In this document: positions 1 through 4,389 of the stretch, in pieces | Layout: each line of letters starts with the position of its first letter | Numbering within the stretch: the stretch's first letter is position 1 | Translations under genes and position numbers: made by a program | NCBI GenBank assembly: GCA_030452025.1 | Contig: JAKDNC010000219.1 | Location: forward strand, 1-6,197 | DNA length: 6,197 nucleotides | Reading direction: 5' to 3' | Source of the DNA: Nocardioides sp. | Lineage (GTDB): Bacteria; Actinomycetota; Actinomycetes; Propionibacteriales; Nocardioidaceae | Notes under the pieces: model-generated | Told to the model about the DNA's origin: nothing | Seen by the model: only the letters and a program-made list of their open reading frames with translations | Databases searched by the model: none

Positions 1-132
1 GGTGTCGCTGTTGATGTGACCCCAACTGGTGTCATCGTTCAGGGCCTGCGCGGGAGCCGCCATGCCAGAGAGTCCCACCACGAAACCGACGGTCACGACT
101 GCTGCTGCGGCCCTGCTTGCAAAGTGCTTCAT
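1..132 (-). CDS. Small secreted protein, N-terminal part only
   Basis: Partial gene running off the left edge; 44 residues are visible. It begins MKHFASR, followed by a hydrophobic stretch (about residues 8-25, rich in Ala, Val and Gly) and an APAQA signal-peptidase I site at residues 26-30, so it is exported by the Sec route and the mature chain probably begins LNDDTSW. The ATG at 132 has a good ribosome binding site, GGGGAGA, about 7 bases upstream, so this gene has a 5' leader, unlike several neighbours. Nothing after residue 44 is visible, so the mature domain and function cannot be named. The start and signal peptide are seen directly; secretion is inferred from them. Its upstream region holds an unusual set of TGCA motifs that could regulate it. 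Confidence 0.8.
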   Translation of the reverse strand, partial: MKHFASRAAAAVVTVGFVVGLSGMAAPAQALNDDTSWGHINSDT

Positions 133-217
133 ATCTGATTCTCCCCGCTACTTGTTCTCAATCCCCCGATGACCACAAGTGTGCGTCACCCCACCATCGG
201 ATCTCCACCATTTCCGA

Positions 218-247
218 CTGCATAAGTCTGCATTGCAAGGAACTGCA
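218..247 (-). promoter_or_regulatory. Four phased TGCA motifs upstream of the secreted protein gene
   Basis: YTGCA pentamers start at 218, 228, 233 and 243, giving two pairs each spaced exactly 10 bases (about one helical turn). The block is more AT-rich than its surroundings and lies about 85-115 bases upstream of the secreted-protein ATG at 132. On the minus strand TTTGCA and CTTATG are 17 bases apart and could serve as a poor -35/-10 pair. The repeat is seen directly; an operator role is inference, and no known regulator is assigned. Confidence 0.4.
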
Positions 248-293
248 AATGTTTGGGGACAGTTCGGTCTCGACGTCGCAACCCGGGAAGACC

Positions 294-324
294 AGAGCCC
301 CGCCCGGATTCCGGGCGGGGCTCT
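294..324 (-). terminator. Strong hairpin terminator after tRNA-Ser(GCT)
   Basis: A perfect 14-bp GC-rich stem, AGAGCCCCGCCCGG (294-307) and CCGGGCGGGGCTCT (311-324), encloses a 3-base loop. It begins 8 bases past the tRNA 3' end in the direction of its transcription. There is no long T-tract, which is common for actinobacterial terminators. It also insulates the secreted protein gene further downstream on the same strand. Confidence 0.85.
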
Positions 325-331
325 CACGCGG

Positions 332-422
332 CGGAGGCGGAGGGATTTGAACCCTCGATGGGGTTGTAGCCCCAAACCCGCTTAGCAGGCGGGCGCCATA
401 GACCAGACTAGGCGACGCCTCC
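332..422 (-). tRNA. tRNA-Ser, anticodon GCT
   Basis: On the minus strand this folds into a complete class II cloverleaf. The acceptor stem is GGAGGCG with CGCCTCC, the discriminator base is G, and CCA is not encoded. The anticodon stem CCCGC/GCGGG holds loop CTGCTAA with anticodon GCT at 384-386. A long variable arm (GGGG/CCCC stem) marks it as a serine tRNA. The T-arm is GAGGG-TTCAAAT-CCCTC. It reads AGC and AGU codons. A strong hairpin terminator follows and a promoter box precedes it. Confidence 0.97.
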
Positions 423-438
423 ATCATTTGCGCGGCTC

Positions 439-444
439 AGGCTA
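439..444 (-). promoter_or_regulatory. Candidate -10 box of tRNA-Ser(GCT)
   Basis: On the minus strand TAGCCT lies 16 bases before the tRNA 5' end. The context GGTAGCCTGAGCC closely matches GTTAGACTGAGCC upstream of tRNA-Ser(TGA) in this window. No convincing -35 is seen. A 10-bp palindrome CGGGTACCCG (446-455) lies directly upstream. Confidence 0.5.
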
Positions 445-496
445 CCGGGTACCCGCGCCGGGCGCAGAATCGGGCCCGCCCACAACGCCGGACCGC

Positions 497-531
497 CTCA
501 CCGGGCCCCTCACCGGGCCCCTCACCGGGCC
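497..531. repeat. 12-bp tandem repeat, about three copies
   Basis: The unit CTCACCGGGCCC occurs at 497, 509 and 521; the last copy is incomplete. The third unit contains the TGA stop of the minus-strand membrane protein gene, and because the unit is a multiple of three, each unit offers a further in-frame TGA. On either strand GGGCCC-6 nt-GGGCCC (503-520) could form a short hairpin, so it may act as a transcript end. Confidence 0.7.
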
Positions 532-953
532 TCAAGACGATCCTGGAGCTCGGAGACGAATCGCTCCCGGTCGGCGGCGATCACCTCGACCGGGATGGTC
601 GTCGTGCGACCGTCGCGGAGCCGGATGACCACGCACGGAGATCCTGCGACCGTGTCGGTGGCCAGGCTCTCCACGTCGAGCCAGCGCGCCTGCTTGGTGC
701 CGGCGCCACGCACCCACTTGACCACGTACCCCTCCGGGGTCGTGCGCACCACCCAGGACTTCTGCTTGAACACCCACCCCAGGGCGAAGATCCCGATCAC
801 GGCGACCACGACGGTCACGTTGAGGATCATCACCGGGGCAGAGAAGAGCACCACGATCATGGTTGCCACGAAGACGAGGAGGCCCAACACGATCAGGGTC
901 AGACCCAGGAGTCGGGCGGCGAACTGCGGAGCGAGGCGATAGTCGGACGGCAC
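522..953 (-). CDS. Small membrane protein with two helices and a PH-like cytoplasmic domain
   Basis: 143 residues from a GTG start. Two hydrophobic segments (about residues 13-36 and 41-62) form a membrane hairpin. The rest, about 63-143, is a beta-rich soluble part ending in a helix (VEVIAADRERFVSELQDRL), a pattern like the bacterial PH-type domains that follow two membrane helices in many actinobacterial proteins; the family match is inferred from this layout. I chose the GTG at 953 because reading begins PSDYRLAPQ just before the first helix and GACAAT sits 7 bases upstream, as in leaderless genes. A longer frame from a GTG at 1022 has a possible GGAG site, but it would put a CRP-type operator inside the coding region. 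Divergent from the next gene. Function unknown. Confidence 0.8.
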   Translation of the reverse strand: MPSDYRLAPQFAARLLGLTLIVLGLLVFVATMIVVLFSAPVMILNVTVVVAVIGIFALGWVFKQKSWVVRTTPEGYVVKWVRGAGTKQARWLDVESLATDTVAGSPCVVIRLRDGRTTTIPVEVIAADRERFVSELQDRLEAR

Positions 954-960
954 GGGTCCA

Positions 961-966
961 ATTGTC
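961..966 (-). promoter_or_regulatory. Candidate leaderless -10 box for the PH-like membrane protein
   Basis: GACAAT on the minus strand ends 7 bases before the GTG at 953 and fits the ANNNT pattern of leaderless actinobacterial promoters. If transcription starts at or next to the GTG, the CRP-type box at 1008-1023 is centred close to -62, a usual activator position for this regulator class. Inferred from spacing only. Confidence 0.35.
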
Positions 967-1007
967 CTGCACGCCGGGCACCGTGACACATCGGCCTTGT
1001 CTGTTCG

Positions 1008-1023
1008 AGTGACACAGGTCACA
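1008..1023. promoter_or_regulatory. CRP/GlxR-type operator in the divergent gap
   Basis: Read on the minus strand this is TGTGACCTGTGTCACT, which matches TGTGA-N6-TCACA at 9 of 10 defined bases. It lies between two divergent genes. A further half-site, GTGACACA, occurs 26 bases away at 983-990. The box is seen directly; binding by a CRP/GlxR family regulator is inferred from the established consensus. Confidence 0.6.
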
Positions 1024-1054
1024 CTCTAACTCCGCACCGAGCCGAGGAGCCGCC

Positions 1055-1429
1055 ATGAGAGACCGCCTGCAGGCCACCATCGCGGCGCTCGCCGTCTCAC
1101 TGGAGCAGAAGGAGCTCTCCGGCACCGCTCTGGGCAACTGGCGCTGGCAGGCCCGCCAACGGTTGGTCACGATCCGTGACGACCTCGGCTCGGAACCGGC
1201 GTACTTCTCCGAGGGCTGGCTCGCCGCCCGGGCCGGAGCAGTGCTGCGGGAGCGCAACGTCTTGATGTCGCGGCTGATGGAGCTCGGGCCCGTGGTCCTG
1301 GGCGAGGGCGACATGGACCGGGTGCGTGCCGACCTGCGGCGGCTGCTCACTGACCTCAAACACCACCTGCAGCGGCTCTCGGACCTCGCCTACGACGATG
1401 TCGAGATGGAGATCGGAGGCTCCGAATAG
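1055..1429 (+). CDS. Conserved-looking helical protein of unknown function
   Basis: 124 residues starting MRDRLQATIAALAV, with a clear GAGGAG ribosome binding site 5 bases before the ATG, so translation is by the leadered route. The sequence is mostly charged, amphipathic helix with Leu/Arg heptad-like spacing, especially residues 84-115 (RVRADLRRLLTDLKHHLQRL), and ends in an acidic tail (DDVEMEIGGSE). There is no signal peptide, membrane segment or recognisable catalytic motif, so it is probably a cytoplasmic helical bundle protein. It resembles short uncharacterised proteins I associate with actinobacteria, but I cannot name a family. It is divergent from the PH-like membrane protein, with the CRP-type box in the shared gap, and tRNA-Ser(TGA) follows 61 bases later on the same strand. 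Confidence 0.85.
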   Translation: MRDRLQATIAALAVSLEQKELSGTALGNWRWQARQRLVTIRDDLGSEPAYFSEGWLAARAGAVLRERNVLMSRLMELGPVVLGEGDMDRVRADLRRLLTDLKHHLQRLSDLAYDDVEMEIGGSE

Positions 1430-1458
1430 CCCCTGTCGAAGCGGACTCCGAGCGCCGT

Positions 1459-1464
1459 TAGACT
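1459..1464 (+). promoter_or_regulatory. Candidate -10 box of tRNA-Ser(TGA)
   Basis: TAGACT lies 26 bases before the tRNA and would give a leader of about 20 bases. The context GTTAGACTGAGCC is nearly identical to the box before tRNA-Ser(GCT). The -35 is poor; TCGAAG at 1436-1441 has 17-base spacing. Confidence 0.5.
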
Positions 1465-1474
1465 GAGCCCCGCG

Positions 1475-1493
1475 TCCTCGCAGGGCGCGAGGA
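1475..1493 (+). other. Hairpin across the tRNA-Ser(TGA) 5' processing site
   Basis: TCCTCGC (1475-1481) can pair perfectly with GCGAGGA (1487-1493) around a 5-base loop. The 3' arm includes the first three bases of the mature tRNA, so this fold competes with the acceptor stem in the primary transcript. The complementarity is seen directly; any effect on RNase P processing is inference. Confidence 0.45.
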
Positions 1494-1578
1494 GGGGTGC
1501 CGGAGTGGCCTATCGGAACCGCCTTGAAAGCGGTCGTAGGGAGACCTACCGCGGGTTCGAATCCCGCCCCCTCTGCCA
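1491..1578 (+). tRNA. tRNA-Ser, anticodon TGA, with encoded CCA
   Basis: A class II cloverleaf with acceptor GGAGGGG and CCCCTCT, discriminator G at 1575, and CCA encoded at 1576-1578. The anticodon stem ACCGC/GCGGT holds loop CTTGAAA with anticodon TGA at 1525-1527. The long variable arm has stem GTAGG/CCTAC, and the T-arm is GCGGG-TTCGAAT-CCCGC. It reads UCN codons, chiefly UCA. The first acceptor pair is a G-U wobble (1491 with 1574), unlike the full Watson-Crick stem of the other serine tRNA here. Confidence 0.97.
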
Positions 1579-1580
1579 GT

Positions 1581-1609
1581 TCGCTCAGTGAGGCACCTCG
1601 CTCAGTGAG
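1581..1609. repeat. 12-bp direct repeat between convergent tRNA and biotin carrier genes
   Basis: TCGCTCAGTGAG occurs at 1581-1592 and 1598-1609. Each copy contains CTCAGTGAG, which is palindromic apart from its centre, so the two copies can pair as a 9-bp hairpin with one central mismatch and an 8-base loop. It begins 2 bases after the tRNA CCA and overlaps the TGA stop of the opposing gene (1602-1604), so it could work as a bidirectional terminator. Termination is inference. Confidence 0.5.
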
Positions 1610-1832
1610 TCAGGGTGAGCAGGATGTCGCCGGCCTGGACGACGTCGCCGGCGGTGACGCGCACCTGCTTGACCCGGCCCGCCCGCTCGGCGAGGACGGG
1701 GATCTCCATCTTCATCGACTCGAGCATCAACACGGGGTCGCCGAGGGCCACCTCGTCGCCCACCGAGACCGAGACTTCCATGACGTTGGCGACCATCTCG
1801 GCCACGATGTCAGAGGCTTGCTCACGCACCAT
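1602..1832 (-). CDS. Free-standing biotin/lipoyl carrier protein (TB7.3-like)
   Basis: 76 residues making up a single biotinyl/lipoyl attachment domain. The biotinylation motif ESMKMEIPV is present with Lys41 as the acceptor, along with the flanking glycine turns (VGDEVALGDP at 24-33, AGDVVQAGDI at 61-70) of the hammerhead fold. In full-size carboxylases this domain carries biotin between the carboxylase and transferase sites; here it stands alone, like the mycobacterial protein TB7.3 (Rv3221c). No carboxylase or biotin ligase gene is visible. The ATG at 1832 lacks a convincing ribosome binding site, but TACCTT lies exactly 7 bases upstream, suggesting a leaderless message. It lies 42 bases after the membrane protein gene on the same strand, so read-through is also possible. 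The domain is certain; the partner enzyme is unknown. Confidence 0.93.
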   Translation of the reverse strand: MVREQASDIVAEMVANVMEVSVSVGDEVALGDPVLMLESMKMEIPVLAERAGRVKQVRVTAGDVVQAGDILLTLTH

Positions 1833-1839
1833 GGGCTCG

Positions 1840-1845
1840 AAGGTA
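1840..1845 (-). promoter_or_regulatory. Candidate leaderless -10 box for the biotin carrier
   Basis: TACCTT on the minus strand is separated from the ATG by 7 bases and fits TANNNT. No clear -35 is seen. It would allow the gene to be expressed apart from the upstream membrane protein gene. Confidence 0.4.
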
Positions 1846-1874
1846 CCCGGTCGGGTGCATTACCCGCAGGTACG

Positions 1875-2906
1875 TCAGAGCAACGCCTGCAGCCGCTTCG
1901 GCTCGGGCCGGATCGCGGCCGCCTCCTCCTCGCGCCGGGCCCGTCGACCACGCGGTCCGGTGAAGAGCAGGTCCACCCGGATCAGGACCAGTCCGATGAC
2001 CAGGCCGGGGATCGTCGAGTAGGCGATGATCAGCCCGGCCTCCACCCAGCCGGTCTCCGGGTTGACCAGGAGTCCGGCCACCGACGCCGTCGCGCCCACA
2101 CCGAAGGCCGTCACCCACCAGCCCTGGCGACGCCGGGCCCGCAAGTGGGTGCCCCAGACCAGGGCAGGGATGCCGACACCCATCTGGATCGGCCTCGGGA
2201 CGGCCCCCAGGTTGTCGCGGACCGTCGCCACGACGTCGAGCACGTCATCGACCAAAGTCTGCGACCCGTAGTGCCGCAACAGTTCGGCGTACGCCATGGC
2301 GAGCGTGAGCGCTATCGTCCCGATCACCAGCACCACCAGGCCACGCCGGCCGAGACCGTGCAGGCCCGCACCGAGCCTGAAGACCAGTAGCACCACCAGG
2401 ATGAACGCGACGCCGAGCGAGACGTAGTCGAACCGGTCCAGGGAGATCACCGGGCGGAAACCAACCACCGCCATCGCCCCGATCGCCGAGATGACCAGGG
2501 CGACGAGCACCTCCCGGACTGCGTGCCGGAAGCGGCGAGCGGGGACGGTCATCATCACCGCAAGCACGGCGGTGGCCACGGCGGTCATGACTGCCGCACC
2601 GGCCCGCAGTCCGTCTGAGTCGTGGAGGAAGGTCGAGGCGCCGATGGCCGCGGCGACCAGTCCAAAGACCAGGGGGCGGCCGCCGATCCGGGCAGCCAGG
2701 GCGCCTGTGTAGGCGGTGGCGATGATCGCCGCACCGGCATGGTCGAACCAGTCCCGGCCGACGTCGAGCGCGGCGAGCACGGTCAGCGCGAAGCCGGCGA
2801 CGACCGCCACGGCGACTGCTACCCACGCCCACCGACCCCAGCCCACCGAACGCTTCTTGGGACGCATGGCCACGCGGCGGCCGGAGGATCGCTGGGGGCT
2901 GGACAC
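1875..2906 (-). CDS. Polytopic membrane protein of unknown function
   Basis: 343 residues with about nine or ten membrane helices at roughly 25-47, 57-74, 77-93, 101-122, 131-150, 158-178, 188-209, 240-255 (weak), 264-282 and 287-312. A basic N-terminus (residues 9-19) precedes helix 1, and a charged cytoplasmic tail (GRRARREEEAAAIRPEPKRL) ends the protein. An amphipathic connector around 211-239 (YGSQTLVDDVLDVVATVRDN) separates helices 7 and 8. I see no transporter signature or catalytic motif, so I leave it unnamed. The GTG at 2906 lies 10 bases after the nitrilase stop and has TAACCT 7 bases upstream; an ATG at residue 14 (2867) is possible but has no ribosome binding site. It is probably co-transcribed with the nitrilase and may also have its own promoter. 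Confidence 0.82.
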   Translation of the reverse strand: MSSPQRSSGRRVAMRPKKRSVGWGRWAWVAVAVAVVAGFALTVLAALDVGRDWFDHAGAAIIATAYTGALAARIGGRPLVFGLVAAAIGASTFLHDSDGLRAGAAVMTAVATAVLAVMMTVPARRFRHAVREVLVALVISAIGAMAVVGFRPVISLDRFDYVSLGVAFILVVLLVFRLGAGLHGLGRRGLVVLVIGTIALTLAMAYAELLRHYGSQTLVDDVLDVVATVRDNLGAVPRPIQMGVGIPALVWGTHLRARRRQGWWVTAFGVGATASVAGLLVNPETGWVEAGLIIAYSTIPGLVIGLVLIRVDLLFTGPRGRRARREEEAAAIRPEPKRLQALL

Positions 2907-2913
2907 GGCGGAC

Positions 2914-2919
2914 AGGTTA
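2914..2919 (-). promoter_or_regulatory. Candidate leaderless -10 box built on the nitrilase stop codon
   Basis: TAACCT on the minus strand is 7 bases before the GTG of the membrane protein. Its first three bases are the TAA stop codon of the upstream nitrilase. The pattern fits TANNNT; a -35 is not evident. Supports the GTG at 2906 as the true start. Confidence 0.4.
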
Positions 2920-3705
2920 TCGCCCCTCGAGTCGACGGTTCGCCAGCGAGGGGTTCGTCCTGCGCACCTCGTCGATCAGAGCGCGGGAGAGGGTCGCGCT
3001 CAGCTCGGTCGGCTCCGCGAGGGCCTGCGCCACGACATCGCCGCTCGGGGCCACGACCAGCGAATGGCCGGTGTAGCGGGGCGCAGCCTGGCCGGCCGCG
3101 ACGACGTACGTCGTGTTCTCGATCGCCCTGGCCCGCACCAGCGTCGTCCAGTGATCGATCTTGCGCGCATGCTCATCCCCGCTGCGCCCCGGCACCCACG
3201 CAGCGGGGACCACGAGCACGTCGGCGCCGAGATCGACCAGCGCCCGCGCCAACTCAGGGAAGCGCAGGTCGTAGCAGGTCATCAGCCCGACCCGGAAGCC
3301 GTGCACGTCGATCAACGTCGGCGTCCACGGTCCGGCTGTGAGCCGGTCGGACTCCAGGTAGCCGAAGGAGTCGTAGAGATGGATCTTGCGGTACGACGCC
3401 TCGGTCGCGCCCCGCACGAGCAACGTGTTGAACGGACGGTCCGGGTCCTCCGACGCTTCGAACATGCCCGCCACCACCGTCTGGCCCGCGCCGACCCAGC
3501 CGTTGAGCGCCTGGGAGAACGGCCCGTCGTGGGGCTCGGCGAATTCGGAGATGTCGTCCCCAGGCTTGCCGAAGTCCCGCGCGAAAGCCTCCGGGAAGAC
3601 CACCAGATCGGCGTCGCTGTCCACCGCCGCCACCGCGGCGCGGTTCTCCTCGGGTCGCAGGGAGGAGGACTGCTGCACGATCGTGATGCGGATGTTGTCG
3701 GCCAT
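2917..3705 (-). CDS. Nitrilase-superfamily carbon-nitrogen hydrolase
   Basis: 262 residues, the usual length for a single-domain amidohydrolase of the Nit1/Nit2-like branch. The Glu-Lys-Cys catalytic triad is complete: Glu39 in VVFPEAF, Lys107 in YRKIHLYD and Cys144 in MTCYDLRFPE. The KIHLYDSFGY and GPWTPTLIDVHGFRVGL segments are typical of Nit2/omega-amidase and deaminated-glutathione amidase relatives, which hydrolyse small amides as metabolite repair; the exact substrate is inferred only to this level. It should be cytoplasmic, as no signal peptide is present. The ATG at 3705 has GGAGG only two bases away, unusually close, and CAGGCT 7 bases upstream, so it may be leaderless. It is divergent from the MobA-like gene and heads the cluster with the membrane protein and biotin carrier. 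Confidence 0.92.
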   Translation of the reverse strand: MADNIRITIVQQSSSLRPEENRAAVAAVDSDADLVVFPEAFARDFGKPGDDISEFAEPHDGPFSQALNGWVGAGQTVVAGMFEASEDPDRPFNTLLVRGATEASYRKIHLYDSFGYLESDRLTAGPWTPTLIDVHGFRVGLMTCYDLRFPELARALVDLGADVLVVPAAWVPGRSGDEHARKIDHWTTLVRARAIENTTYVVAAGQAAPRYTGHSLVVAPSGDVVAQALAEPTELSATLSRALIDEVRRTNPSLANRRLEGR

Positions 3706-3712
3706 GTCCTCC

Positions 3713-3718
3713 AGCCTG
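3713..3718 (-). promoter_or_regulatory. Possible leaderless -10 box for the nitrilase
   Basis: CAGGCT on the minus strand ends 7 bases before the ATG and fits only the minimal ANNNT pattern. The gap also contains GGAGG directly beside the start, so a leadered message with short spacing is the alternative. Confidence 0.25.
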
Positions 3719-3727
3719 CCAGAGGGA

Positions 3728-3753
3728 TGGGCCAGATCGGTGGGCCAGATCGA
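3728..3753. repeat. 13-bp tandem repeat in the nitrilase/mobA divergent gap
   Basis: TGGGCCAGATCG occurs at 3728-3739 and again at 3741-3752, a 13-base period. It fills the middle of a 65-base gap, flanked by the candidate -10 boxes of the two divergent genes, and covers the expected -35 region of both. It is a possible operator for a regulator acting on both, or a simple duplication. No known consensus is recognised. Confidence 0.55.
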
Positions 3754-3758
3754 TGAGG

Positions 3759-3764
3759 GAGACT
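3759..3764 (+). promoter_or_regulatory. Candidate leaderless -10 box for the MobA-like gene
   Basis: GAGACT ends 6 bases before the ATG at 3771 and fits ANNNT. The overlapping purine stretch GAGGGAGA (3755-3762) could instead be a ribosome binding site at long spacing. Confidence 0.3.
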
Positions 3765-3770
3765 GGACCC

Positions 3771-4349
3771 ATGAACCAGTTGCCCCCTGTCGCCCTCGGC
3801 GCGGTGATCCTCGCCGGTGGCACCGCCGCCAGGATGGGAGGCGTGGACAAGGCCTCCATCGAGCTCCGGGGCCGGACCCTGCTCACCCACACCCTCGACG
3901 CGGTCATCGACGCTGGCGAGGTGGTCGTGCTCGGCGACTGGGTGCACACCGAGCGCCCGGTCACCTTCACCCGCGAGGACCCGGCCCTCGGCGGTCCGGC
4001 GGCTGGCCTGCTGACCGGCCTGGACGCGTTTGCGCGCCGACCGCGGGACCTCGTCGTGCTCGCCGTGGACATGCCGTTCGTCACGATGGCCACGATGCTC
4101 CGGCTGCGGGCGGCGATGGACGGACGCGACGGCGCGGTCCTCGTCGACGCGGACGGTCGCCGCCAGCTCGCGATGGTCCTGGTGACCGACCGGCTGCGGG
4201 CGGTCCGGCCGGCCTACGGTGACGAGTTCGGCCTGCCGATGCACCAGTTGCTCGCCCCGCTCGATCTGGTCGAGGTCCCCGCGACCGAGCGCGAGGCACG
4301 CGACATCGACGGCTGGGCGGACCTGCGCGACGCAGAAGTCTTGCCGTGA
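3771..4349 (+). CDS. MobA-like nucleotidyltransferase (molybdenum cofactor guanylyltransferase type)
   Basis: 192 residues from the ATG at 3771. The N-terminal nucleotide-binding signature is clear: LAGG at 14-17, RMGG at 21-24 and Asp26-Lys27, followed by EDP at 69-71, GGPAAG at 74-79 and the metal-binding VDMPF with Asp100. The C-terminal DIDGWADL (178-185) matches the D-hD-T-DL tail of MobA and related enzymes. In the family, MobA transfers GMP from GTP to molybdopterin in the cytoplasm; relatives such as MocA use CTP, so the nucleotide is not fixed by sequence alone. An in-frame ATG at 3753 would add six residues (RETGPM) but overlaps the tandem repeat, so I prefer the second. The adjoining DUF6457 gene supports a molybdenum link. 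Confidence 0.85.
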   Translation: MNQLPPVALGAVILAGGTAARMGGVDKASIELRGRTLLTHTLDAVIDAGEVVVLGDWVHTERPVTFTREDPALGGPAAGLLTGLDAFARRPRDLVVLAVDMPFVTMATMLRLRAAMDGRDGAVLVDADGRRQLAMVLVTDRLRAVRPAYGDEFGLPMHQLLAPLDLVEVPATEREARDIDGWADLRDAEVLP

Positions 4350-4389
4350 GGGCTTGCCATCGGCGCGCACTCGTAGAAATCTGGGAACC

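Noticed and set aside
332..422. tRNA-Ser(GCT) as an integration site for a mobile element
   Set aside because: No integrase, no duplicated tRNA 3' end and no foreign-looking genes were seen on either side within the window.
446..455. Palindrome CGGGTACCCG upstream of tRNA-Ser(GCT)
   Set aside because: A 10-bp palindrome is expected by chance at moderate frequency in GC-rich DNA and there is no second copy or known regulator; noted only as part of the promoter context.
954..1022. Longer N-terminus for the PH-like membrane protein from a GTG at 1022
   Set aside because: It has a possible GGAG site 7 bases upstream, but it would place the CRP-type palindrome within the coding region and adds a 23-residue segment with two cysteines that does not fit the membrane hairpin start. 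Not excluded.
1497..2390. Long plus-strand open frame beginning MPEWPIGTALKAVV
   Set aside because: Its first 27 codons are the tRNA-Ser(TGA) gene read as protein, a well-known false translation, and the rest is antisense to the biotin carrier and membrane protein genes.
2622..3756. Overlapping plus-strand open frames opposite the membrane protein and nitrilase
   Set aside because: No recognisable domain, Arg/Pro-rich composition, and they lie over a nitrilase with a complete catalytic triad on the other strand.
4341..4359. Repeated TTGCC at 4341 and 4354 as -35 elements for the DUF6457 gene
   Set aside because: Spacing to TAGAAA is about 27 and 14 bases, neither of which fits a normal promoter.
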